Notes: generated by a model from the sequence alone, not told the origin. DNA of 6,544 nt from Methanobacteriota archaeon (GCA_018662715.1 JABJFP010000169.1:1-6544); one strand, 5' to 3'; positions 1 to 5,824 are shown, numbered from the stretch's first letter. Program-made: numbers and translations.

Positions 1-3000
1 GCCGTTGGATGTACGCTGACTTACAGCGTTCAACGGTACGGAAATTTTGCACAGAGCGAGTTTTTCATGCTTGGGATGTATGTTGCCATCATGATCATGT
101 GGATGGACTACTTTTTCCCGCTTGTTTCAGTCCCCAAAGATGGTGTTCTCGTATGGACCGTATTGCTGTGGACATTGCTTGGAGCCTTTGTTCTTACAGG
201 ACTTGCTGGAATCATCATTGACCGACTGGTCTTTAGGGGCTTTCGAGACAGAAAATCAAGCGCTGATGTCATGATGATTGCATCGTTAGGTGTGGCTTTG
301 ATTTTGCGAGCAATTGTTTACCTTCGCTTTGGAGCAGGAACAAAATTGTTTGAGCCCGATATTGACTGGAGAATCGCACGAGAGCAACGGTTTGAAGCAC
401 CTACGGCCCTGACAAAGCTCAATCTAGGCGACCGTTCTCTAGCAAGCGGTGACACATACACGCACGGTTCATGTGAAAATGTGGGTACTGCTGCCGCACC
501 GGTATATGAAAAAGTTGTTAGTGTAGACTCAAAGCCACTTGCTGACGTCTATTCAGTGGGTTCTGATTGCGTAACTGAACTCACTGCAAATTACTCTTAT
601 TACAACGCAGCAATGCCTTTGGTCATCTTTTCATCGGTTGGCTTGTTGCTCCTCCTGTTGACCAAGACTCGTCTTGGTCGTCGCATGCGTGCAGTCGCTG
701 ACAACCCAGAACTCGCCGCAAGTTGCGGAATTAACGTCGAGCGAGTTCACATGATGAGTGCGTTCCTCTCCGCTGGAATTTCGGGATTGGGTGGGGCTAT
801 CTTTGCAATGACTGTCCGCTATAGCCCCGAAACAGGCTTTACGCTGCTCCTCCCCGCGTTTGCCGTCATTGTTCTGGGCACGATTGGTTCGATACCGGGT
901 GCAATCGTTGGAGCGCTTCTAATCGGATTTGTTCGGTCTGTATCCTCTCCGATTTTGATGGGAATTGGAACGCCACTAGATCGGTCAAACTATGCCAACC
1001 TAGCAGAGGTTATGCCCTATGTTATGATCATCGCCATCCTTCTGGTGATGCCAAAGGGTATCGGCGATGCTTATGACAAGTGGAACATCAAGCGAATACG
1101 AACACGAGCCGAGGAAGATTTCACACCCAACGTAAAGAGAGCATCCATTTTGGGAATTTTCCTTGCTCCTCTCGGTATTCATCATTTCAGTGTTCGAAAC
1201 AGCCTTCGTGGTCAACGTTACCTTCTTTCGACCTTAGCGGCTTACGTCGTTTACCTCTTTAGCCGGTTTGTTAAGGACAATTCCATCGCTAACAGTGAAA
1301 TCTTCTCTCAAATAACTGGGGGGGACAAATCAATCGCCCTTTCCCATGCTCCGGCTGATTTTACCACGATGCAACAGGAAGCGTGGCTCTCGTTCATGGA
1401 GGCTGAACATGTTTTGGTGGAAATCATCTCTTCAATCGGCATTCTCGTTTGGCCTGCAGTGCCCATCCTTCTCTACCTTATCGCCTGGCGAGAAGCCTAT
1501 CATACCCTCCAAGGTATAGAGATGAAACCATCAACTCGCTTGAAGAGTCTCTCCTCGCTTGCTGGCCGATGGGATGATGTTAATACTCGGGTTTCCTCGA
1601 CCTGGCGTAAAACCACCCAAGCAATTGATGCTAAGATTGGATTTATTGGCATAAATGCGCATCGTTTAGTCAACGCTGGGAAATCAAAAGTAAAGGAAAC
1701 GGTAGTCGAAAAGCGAAACAAAACGCTTGAGAAACTACGCATGCCCTACGGGCGAGAAAGTCAACTCGGTTCCTGGTTGCTCTTTGGAATTTTGGCCATC
1801 GTCATGGCCTGCCTCATTTACTGGCTTCCCGTTGCGGATTCAGACAAAGCCACCTTTGTGAAAACCCTTCAACTATCGAACGTAATGGTTACATTCGCTA
1901 TATTCGCTATTCTAGCACTCTCTCTTAACTTGCACACAGGTGTCACCGGCCAACTCAATTTCGGAGTCATTTTCTTCGCTGCAATCGGAGCCATCACCGT
2001 TGGAATTTTGACGGCGCCCAAGGAACTGCATGGTTATGACTGGCCAATTGGTTACGCCGTATTGTTTTCCATGTTCCTCGGGGCTCTTGCAGGATGGTTC
2101 CTGGCCTATCCAACCGCTCGGCTGCGTAGTGATTACTTCGCCATCATCACCATTTCCCTTGGCGAAATTGTCCGCGTCTTACTGAGCGGAGAGCCACTCC
2201 TTCGTGCTGGTTCGTGGGGTAGTGCAGTGGGAATTTCCCGTTACAAACTACCGCTTCAAGAGTGGTGGTTCTGTGGGGACTCAGTTCCATTGGATGAGAA
2301 CGGCATTCCTCTTTCTCCCATAGCATGTTCTCGAGACGACAGCGTTCAAAGTATGGCTGCAACCCTTGGTGAATGGCTCAACCTTGGCGAACCTGCACCG
2401 TACATGTTTGTTCTTGCAACCATCGGCCTCATCGGCTTGATTCTAACATGGTGGCTGCTTAACACGGTTCTTGCATCTCCTTGGGGGCGCATTCTTCGAG
2501 CCATTAGGGAAGATGAAGAAGTCGCTCAACACCACGGCCACGATGTTCTGCGTCACAAAGCAGCCAGTCTCGCACTGGGAGCATCAATCGCTGCCTTTGC
2601 CGGGGCCCTCTGGGCATGGAAACTTACTGGATTCCAACCGTCTTTCATGTCTCCTGCTAAAACGACCTTCTTGGTTTGGGCAGCATTTATCATTGGAGGA
2701 GTTGGAAACAATCGCGGAATGATCATCGGGGCGTCCATCATTGTTCTCATGGAATTTGTATTCAATGTCCTCGTCGCAGGCCAAGGCAGTTCTGACCTTC
2801 CCCTCAACGAGGTAGCATCTACGATTGACGGTTGGTTTGAATGGCTTGTCATCGACCAACTGCAGGTCATGTGGATTTGCATCGCCATCGTGCTCTTCGC
2901 TCACCTAGTCAAATGGGAATCTGTACGGGAGACGTTCTTTTGGGTAGGCCTGATTTTCGCTTGTGCATCCTTCTTCTTTGACGACCGTTCAATTGAGGAA

Positions 3001-3162
3001 GCGTACCCAACAGGAGCAGTCCGTGCGGGAATGGCTTATGTCAAGGTGCTTTTGATCGGATTACTCATTGTGTTTTCATTACGATACAATCCGAAAGGAT
3101 TGCTGCCCGAGGTCCCTTACAGGCCTCCGCATCCATCAGGAAAGGGGGCTGAAGAACAATGA
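1..3162 (+). CDS. Fused LivH-LivM ABC permease with internal TM2-like domain (5' partial)
   Basis: This is the membrane channel of a hydrophobic amino acid (LivHMGF) ABC importer with both permease subunits in one chain. Residues here count from the Met at nt 67, but the frame is open back to nt 1, and the 22 codons before that Met match the LivH start region (VGCTLTYSV, then NFAQSE for the usual NFAHGE). The true start is therefore upstream and Met67 is internal. The LivH half (to about 335) shows TRLGRRMRAVADNPELA (201-217), GINVERV and the PAFAVIVLGTIGSIPGAIVG stretch (263-282). Residues 357-475 hold a TM2-like membrane segment, and 485-565 a basic linker. The LivM half (568-1015) shows LSLNLHTGVTGQL (618-630), RSDYFAIITISLGEIVR, SPWGRILRAIREDEE (804-818), GGVGNNRGMIIGA and a terminal RYNPKGLLPE. 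It overlaps the next gene by ATGA. It is much longer than LivH plus LivM (about 600-750 residues) because of several insertions. The importer type is secure; the substrate is not, since no binding protein is visible. Confidence 0.93.
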   Translation, partial: AVGCTLTYSVQRYGNFAQSEFFMLGMYVAIMIMWMDYFFPLVSVPKDGVLVWTVLLWTLLGAFVLTGLAGIIIDRLVFRGFRDRKSSADVMMIASLGVALILRAIVYLRFGAGTKLFEPDIDWRIAREQRFEAPTALTKLNLGDRSLASGDTYTHGSCENVGTAAAPVYEKVVSVDSKPLADVYSVGSDCVTELTANYSYYNAAMPLVIFSSVGLLLLLLTKTRLGRRMRAVADNPELAASCGINVERVHMMSAFLSAGISGLGGAIFAMTVRYSPETGFTLLLPAFAVIVLGTIGSIPGAIVGALLIGFVRSVSSPILMGIGTPLDRSNYANLAEVMPYVMIIAILLVMPKGIGDAYDKWNIKRIRTRAEEDFTPNVKRASILGIFLAPLGIHHFSVRNSLRGQRYLLSTLAAYVVYLFSRFVKDNSIANSEIFSQITGGDKSIALSHAPADFTTMQQEAWLSFMEAEHVLVEIISSIGILVWPAVPILLYLIAWREAYHTLQGIEMKPSTRLKSLSSLAGRWDDVNTRVSSTWRKTTQAIDAKIGFIGINAHRLVNAGKSKVKETVVEKRNKTLEKLRMPYGRESQLGSWLLFGILAIVMACLIYWLPVADSDKATFVKTLQLSNVMVTFAIFAILALSLNLHTGVTGQLNFGVIFFAAIGAITVGILTAPKELHGYDWPIGYAVLFSMFLGALAGWFLAYPTARLRSDYFAIITISLGEIVRVLLSGEPLLRAGSWGSAVGISRYKLPLQEWWFCGDSVPLDENGIPLSPIACSRDDSVQSMAATLGEWLNLGEPAPYMFVLATIGLIGLILTWWLLNTVLASPWGRILRAIREDEEVAQHHGHDVLRHKAASLALGASIAAFAGALWAWKLTGFQPSFMSPAKTTFLVWAAFIIGGVGNNRGMIIGASIIVLMEFVFNVLVAGQGSSDLPLNEVASTIDGWFEWLVIDQLQVMWICIAIVLFAHLVKWESVRETFFWVGLIFACASFFFDDRSIEEAYPTGAVRAGMAYVKVLLIGLLIVFSLRYNPKGLLPEVPYRPPHPSGKGAEEQ
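1135..1489 (+). other. TM2-like membrane domain inserted between the LivH and LivM halves
   Basis: Residues 357-400 of the fused permease (counted from Met at nt 67) contain LGIFLAPLGIHHF, then RGQRYLL. This reproduces the spacing of the TM2 domain pattern (L-x-x-F-L-G-x-L-G-x-H-x-F, then a Gly eight residues after the Phe) at nearly every key position. The usual Tyr after the Phe is Ser. A second hydrophobic stretch follows at 384-400 and a third at 446-473 (IGILVWPAVPILLYLIAW), which resembles the Trp-containing second TM2 helix. The polar region of about 45 residues between them may be an insertion that splits the domain. Because LivH should end and LivM should begin in the cytoplasm, an even number of crossings is expected here; which hydrophobic stretches truly cross is uncertain. 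TM2 domains have no agreed biochemical role in prokaryotes. Confidence 0.6.
1519..1758 (+). other. Basic cytoplasmic linker leading into the LivM half
   Basis: Residues 485-565 of the fused permease are polar, rich in Lys and Arg, and probably helical (for example NAGKSKVKETVVEKRNKTLE), with no hydrophobic run long enough for a membrane crossing. The positive charge agrees with a cytoplasmic position under the positive-inside rule. It bridges the TM2-like segment to the first LivM helix at about residue 568. I recognise no domain in it. It may simply be a tether that lets the two permease halves pack against each other, or a surface for the ATPases or a regulator. Confidence 0.5.
3144..3162 (+). 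promoter_or_regulatory. Ribosome site and ATGA overlap, permease/livG-type junction
   Basis: GGGGG at 3144-3148 sits 10 bases before the ATG at 3159. The ATG shares its last bases with the permease stop TGA (3160-3162). This arrangement indicates translational coupling and fixes the start of the livG-type gene. It closely resembles the next junction at 3927-3944. Confidence 0.65.
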
Positions 3163-3944
3163 AGCCACTTTTGTCAGTCAAGAATTTGCGAATGGAGTTT
3201 GGCGGTTTGGTCGCCGTAAAGGATGTCACCTTTGACGTCAAAAAGGGAGAATTCATCGGTTTAATCGGTCCAAATGGGTGCGGTAAGTCGACGACGTTCA
3301 ACTGCATCAGTGGCCTTCTTCAACAGACCTCAGGGACCGTTGAGGTGTTTGGGGAAGATGTCTCAGACAAGCGCCCAGACCAAATCCAAAAATTAGGGAT
3401 GACCCGAACCTTCCAGCACACACGCCTTTGGAAAGACATGACTGTTATTGAGAACATGTTGGTTCCACCGCGCAAGCAGTTTTCACCCAACCCCTTCCTT
3501 TCCTTATTCCGAGGACGGTCTCGACCTTCAGAAAAAGAACGCCTGGCTAACGCTTTTGCTGTTCTTGACCAACTTGAGGTCCCCCACATGGCACACAACC
3601 TTGCAAGTGAACTCTCGGGCGGGCAAAGCAAACTTGTTGATATCGGACGTTCAATGATGGGAAGTCCCGATTTGCTCTTGCTTGACGAACCTGTTGCAGG
3701 TGTGGCGGGCCCACTTGCGATGAAAATTTTCACCAATTTAAGAGAACTCGTGGACACAACAGGCATTTCGGTTCTCGTCATTGAACATAACATGGACTTC
3801 ATCCTGCGCCAAGGCGTAGACCGTATTGTTGTCATGAACGAAGGAGAAGTCCTGATGGTTGGGACCCCGGAAGAAGTCAAATCAAACCGTGCCGTTATCG
3901 AGGCTTATCTCGGTGGGGCTGCTGATGGGGGTGAAGAAGAATGA
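3159..3944 (+). CDS. livG: LivG-type ABC transporter ATP-binding protein
   Basis: One of the two cytoplasmic ATPases that power the LivHMGF-type importer encoded just upstream. The 261-residue length is normal for LivG. All nucleotide-binding motifs are present: Walker A GPNGCGKST (37-45), Q-loop Gln86 in RTFQHTRLW, signature LSGGQ (152-156), Walker B LLLLDEP (172-178) and switch His210 in VIEHNMDF. LivG hallmarks are the RTFQ...MTVIENML stretch, IEHNMDFIL and the C-terminal VIEAYLGG. The segment after Walker B reads VAGVAG, where relatives usually have AAGLNP or similar, so the D-loop is atypical. The start is fixed by the ATGA overlap with the permease, and the stop overlaps the livF-type gene in the same way. 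Assignment to the family is firm; amino acid specificity is inferred only from the family. Confidence 0.93.
   Translation: MKPLLSVKNLRMEFGGLVAVKDVTFDVKKGEFIGLIGPNGCGKSTTFNCISGLLQQTSGTVEVFGEDVSDKRPDQIQKLGMTRTFQHTRLWKDMTVIENMLVPPRKQFSPNPFLSLFRGRSRPSEKERLANAFAVLDQLEVPHMAHNLASELSGGQSKLVDIGRSMMGSPDLLLLDEPVAGVAGPLAMKIFTNLRELVDTTGISVLVIEHNMDFILRQGVDRIVVMNEGEVLMVGTPEEVKSNRAVIEAYLGGAADGGEEE
3927..3944 (+). promoter_or_regulatory. Ribosome site and ATGA overlap, livG-type/livF-type junction
   Basis: GGGGGTGA at 3927-3934 differs by one base from the classical GGAGGTGA and lies 6 bases before the ATG at 3941, which overlaps the TGA stop at 3942-3944. Both the G-run and the following GAAGAA match the preceding junction. 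This indicates coupled translation of the two ATPases. Confidence 0.7.
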
Positions 3945-4660
3945 CGCGTATGCTTGATGTCAAAGGCCTAACGGCTGGTTATGGAAGCGTGCAGATTCTT
4001 TACGGCGTAGACCTTTATGTTGACAAAGGAGAATTTGTCACCATCATTGGGCCAAATGGATGCGGAAAATCGACTTTCATCAAAGCCTTGTTCGGAATAG
4101 CGACCTATTACGACGGGGAAGTCTCATATGACGGCGAATCCATCGAAAAGTTACGTACAGACCAACTGGTCAACAAAGGAATCGCGTATGTCCCTCAAGT
4201 GAATAACGTGTTTCCGACGCTGTCGGTTGAAGAGAACTTGCAGATGGGGGGGAATTCCCTTTCAAACAAGGTCTTGAAAGAACGCATTGAGCGAGCCCTC
4301 AACATGTTCCCTGACCTTCGTTCAAGAGAACACGACTTGGCGGCTTCTCTCTCAGGCGGTGAACGCCAAATGTTAGCCATCTCACGAGCCTTGATTTCAG
4401 ACCCATCGTTCCTTCTCTTGGACGAACCTACAGCTGCTCTTTCACCTCTCTATCAACAACAGATTATTGAACGAATTGATAACTTGCGAAAAGAAGGCAT
4501 TACGGTCCTCATCGTGGAACAAAATGCTCGATTAAGCCTAGCTCGTTCAGACAGGGGGTACATCTTCGCAAATGGAAAGGTCGTTCACACTGGTGATGCG
4601 GACTTCATCCTCAACGATCCAGAGATTGGAGAATACTTCCTCGGCTCTCACGATGACTGA
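3941..4660 (+). CDS. livF: LivF-type ABC transporter ATP-binding protein
   Basis: The second cytoplasmic ATPase of the importer, expected to pair with the LivG-type subunit beneath the fused permease. At 239 residues it has the usual LivF length. Motifs: Walker A GPNGCGKST (37-45), Q-loop Gln86 in AYVPQVNNVFPTLSV, signature LSGGE followed by RQ (137-143), and Walker B FLLLDEP (157-163). VEQNA (192-196) places Gln where most ABC ATPases have the switch His; this is normal for LivF. Further LivF hallmarks are VFPTLSVEENL, DRGYIFANG and the closing EYFLG. PTAALSP replaces the more common SLGLAP after Walker B. The start overlaps the previous stop by ATGA, with a strong ribosome site ahead. It is the last gene of the importer operon in this window; the next gene begins 67 bases later and is unrelated. 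Confidence 0.93.
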   Translation: MTRMLDVKGLTAGYGSVQILYGVDLYVDKGEFVTIIGPNGCGKSTFIKALFGIATYYDGEVSYDGESIEKLRTDQLVNKGIAYVPQVNNVFPTLSVEENLQMGGNSLSNKVLKERIERALNMFPDLRSREHDLAASLSGGERQMLAISRALISDPSFLLLDEPTAALSPLYQQQIIERIDNLRKEGITVLIVEQNARLSLARSDRGYIFANGKVVHTGDADFILNDPEIGEYFLGSHDD

Positions 4661-4680
4661 TGTAATTCCGCCCAAAAACG

Positions 4681-4710
4681 GCTTTCCTTCCATCTTCCTC
4701 AAGTACTTGA
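4681..4710 (+). promoter_or_regulatory. Pyrimidine tract and 12-base palindrome ahead of the cold-shock gene
   Basis: Most bases from 4682 to 4700 are C or T (CTTTCCTTCCATCTTCCTC), which could help end transcription of the importer operon. It runs into a perfect palindrome, TCAAGTACTTGA, at 4699-4710. Its centre lies about 23 bases before the cold-shock ATG, where an archaeal TATA box would sit for a nearly leaderless message. It could therefore be a weak promoter, an operator, or both. No better TATA-like sequence is visible in the 67-base gap. Confidence 0.35.
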
Positions 4711-4727
4711 AGATTTGACCGGCGTTT

Positions 4728-4919
4728 ATGGCGCAAGGAACTGTCAAGTGGTTTAACCAAGTAAAAGGATTCGGATTTATTGAAGTTGAAGGTGGAGACG
4801 ACCTTTTCGTCCACATCTCAGAAGTCACCGGAGAGATCACTGACGGAGACACCGTTCAGTTTGAAATCGGTGAAGGCCCCAAAGGCCCTAACGCCATCGG
4901 CGTCAGTAAAGTCGAGTGA
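4728..4919 (+). CDS. Cold-shock-domain (CspA-like) nucleic acid binding protein
   Basis: A 63-residue single-domain cold-shock protein, a small beta-barrel that binds single-stranded RNA or DNA in the cytoplasm and is usually thought to melt RNA structure. The opening GTVKWFNQVKGFGFIE contains RNP1 (KGFGFI, 13-18). RNP2 is LFVHI (26-30). The binding aromatics Trp8, Phe9, Phe15, Phe17, Phe27 and His29 are present; the residue after His29 is Ile where Phe is frequent. The C-terminal PKGPNAIGVSKVE is the final strand with the usual GP-x-A pattern. It is slightly shorter than typical bacterial CspA (about 65-70). No Shine-Dalgarno sequence precedes the ATG, which suggests a leaderless or weakly led message. 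It stands 67 bases after the importer operon, with no obvious functional tie. Whether it is cold-induced cannot be told. Confidence 0.95.
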   Translation: MAQGTVKWFNQVKGFGFIEVEGGDDLFVHISEVTGEITDGDTVQFEIGEGPKGPNAIGVSKVE

Positions 4920-4928
4920 GACATTGTT

Positions 4929-4944
4929 CTCTGCTCATGCAGAG
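4929..4944 (+). terminator. Perfect hairpin just after the cold-shock gene
   Basis: CTCTGC and GCAGAG form a perfect 6-base stem around the 4-base loop TCAT, starting 10 bases after the cold-shock stop codon. No T-run follows, so this is not a classical intrinsic terminator. It may instead stabilise or process the 3' end of the small message. The position makes a 3'-end role the best guess. Confidence 0.35.
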
Positions 4945-4975
4945 TAAACTTCCAATCACCAACGAGCGTAAGCTC

Positions 4976-4993
4976 AGTCAATTTTCGTTGACT
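4976..4993. repeat. Short inverted repeat AGTCAA / TTGACT
   Basis: Two perfectly complementary 6-base arms flank the 6-base spacer TTTTCG in the 200-base gap between the cold-shock and TetR-family genes. It could be a second hairpin at the end of the cold-shock transcript or a protein-binding dyad. It lies about 85 bases before the likely TetR promoter, too far for a simple promoter-blocking operator. Arms this short can occur by chance. Confidence 0.3.
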
Positions 4994-5078
4994 TAATCTC
5001 CGCTTAACTTCCTCTCCTCTATGGGATTGAGTATTCTTCATACAGATGGATTTCTGGCTTGGGACAAAAGAGCAAACA

Positions 5079-5106
5079 TACATATACCGGTGGTCAGACC
5101 GGCGGT
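5079..5106 (+). promoter_or_regulatory. TATA-like box and probable operator repeats ahead of the TetR-family gene
   Basis: TACATATA at 5079-5086 is the most TATA-like sequence in the gap and lies about 35 bases before the ATG at 5120. Immediately after it come two 9-base direct repeats, ACCGGTGGT (5086-5094) and ACCGGCGGT (5098-5106), on a 12-base period. They also contain the inverted pair CCGGT (5087-5091) and ACCGG (5098-5102) with a 6-base spacer. Repeats placed between the TATA box and the expected transcription start are well positioned for repression, most simply by the TetR-family protein acting on its own gene. The binding partner is inferred. Confidence 0.45.
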
Positions 5107-5119
5107 TTGAAGTGCTTCT

Positions 5120-5764
5120 ATGCCGTTAAACCGATTCCTTAATCTTCCCGAGGAAGAGAAGGATCGCGTGCTCAAGATATCAAAACTACAATTTTCCACT
5201 CATGGCTATGATTCCATGTCACTCAATCTCTTGCTCAAGGAAATAGATATCTCCAAGGGTCAGTTCTATTACTGGTTTGAAGATAAGGCTGACCTCTTTT
5301 TCACCATCATCCAGGAGGGTTTGGACGCCCTCAACTTGCGATTATTGGAGCACGGGCAACCAACATCAAAAACTGGGTATTGGACCCATATGCGCCAAAT
5401 ACGACTTATCTCAGAACAATTCTGGGAAGAGAACGAATTTGTTGAGATTGGGCGCATGGTTTCACAACAAGTTCCACCAAACCACCCAATCCATGAACGT
5501 CTCGAGGAATGCTGCCAACCACTACAAAACCACTTTCTTAGCTGTATTCAACTGGGACAGGAATGGGGATTGGTACGCACAGATCTTTCGGCATCTATGC
5601 TGCTCACCTTGACCGAAGGGGTGAGCGACACATTCTACGAACTGATGTTGGATTCATACACAACGGATGCTCCTCCTTCGCCAACAAATCAGACCCTTCA
5701 TGACTTGCTTGGGCGTACCTTGAGGTCACTTCTGCAGCCTACTAGCGTTGAGAAAACGGACTGA
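5120..5764 (+). CDS. TetR/AcrR-family transcriptional regulator
   Basis: A 214-residue one-component DNA-binding regulator, within the usual TetR length. The N-terminal helix-turn-helix region covers about residues 14-62: RVLKISKLQFSTHGYDSMSL is the first helix and turn, and DISKGQFYYWFEDKADLF (43-60) is the classic TetR recognition-helix signature. The rest, about 65-205, is helical and variable, as expected for a ligand-binding and dimerisation domain; it has a Cys pair at 131-132 that may be incidental. An in-frame TGA at 5108-5110 leaves the ATG at 5120 as the first possible start, and it gives the normal spacing to the DNA-binding domain. No Shine-Dalgarno sequence is seen. It is followed after 60 bases by an ABC ATPase on the same strand, so control of that exporter-like system and of itself is likely but unproven. 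The ligand is unknown. Confidence 0.92.
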   Translation: MPLNRFLNLPEEEKDRVLKISKLQFSTHGYDSMSLNLLLKEIDISKGQFYYWFEDKADLFFTIIQEGLDALNLRLLEHGQPTSKTGYWTHMRQIRLISEQFWEENEFVEIGRMVSQQVPPNHPIHERLEECCQPLQNHFLSCIQLGQEWGLVRTDLSASMLLTLTEGVSDTFYELMLDSYTTDAPPSPTNQTLHDLLGRTLRSLLQPTSVEKTD

Positions 5765-5781
5765 TTGAAAAACAGGCATTG

Positions 5782-5819
5782 ATATATTCACTTTTTGAAA
5801 AAATACATATTCCGAGGAG
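5782..5819 (+). promoter_or_regulatory. Promoter-like region with AT-rich dyad and ribosome site for the ABC ATPase gene
   Basis: ATATAT at 5782-5787 is a TATA-like element that would place transcription start near 5810. GAGGAG at 5814-5819 is a clear ribosome site 5 bases before the ATG at 5825. Between them, TTTTT and AAAAA flank a single G at 5797, and outer ATAT blocks at 5784-5787 and 5807-5810 extend this to an imperfect dyad with 10 of 13 positions paired. The dyad overlaps the promoter and could be an operator, although AT-rich DNA makes such symmetry easy by chance. It has no ACCGG element like that ahead of the TetR-family gene. Confidence 0.45.
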
Positions 5820-5824
5820 ATACT

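Noticed and set aside
67..69. Met at nt 67 as the start of the fused permease
   Set aside because: The frame stays open to nt 1 and the upstream codons align with the conserved LivH start region, so this Met is internal.
2553..2904. Two minus-strand open frames of about 106-111 codons opposite the LivM half
   Set aside because: Both overlap each other and clear LivM motifs on the + strand, and neither looks like a known family.
3320..3880. Minus-strand open frame of 186 codons opposite the livG-type gene
   Set aside because: It lies wholly inside a gene with all ABC ATPase motifs, has no recognisable domain, and is rich in Ser, Thr and Arg as expected from reading the complement of coding sequence.
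4661..4681. Small stem (CCG/CGG) after the livF-type gene as an intrinsic terminator
   Set aside because: The stem is only 3 bases with a long A-rich loop, too weak to support by itself.
4547..4852. Minus-strand open frame of 101 codons spanning the end of the livF-type gene and the cold-shock gene
   Set aside because: It is antisense to two convincing genes and to the gap between them, and no domain is visible.
5021..5110. Possible 29-codon leader peptide ahead of the TetR-family gene
   Set aside because: It starts upstream of the likely TATA box, has no ribosome site, and covers the operator-like repeats, so it is unlikely to be transcribed with the regulator.
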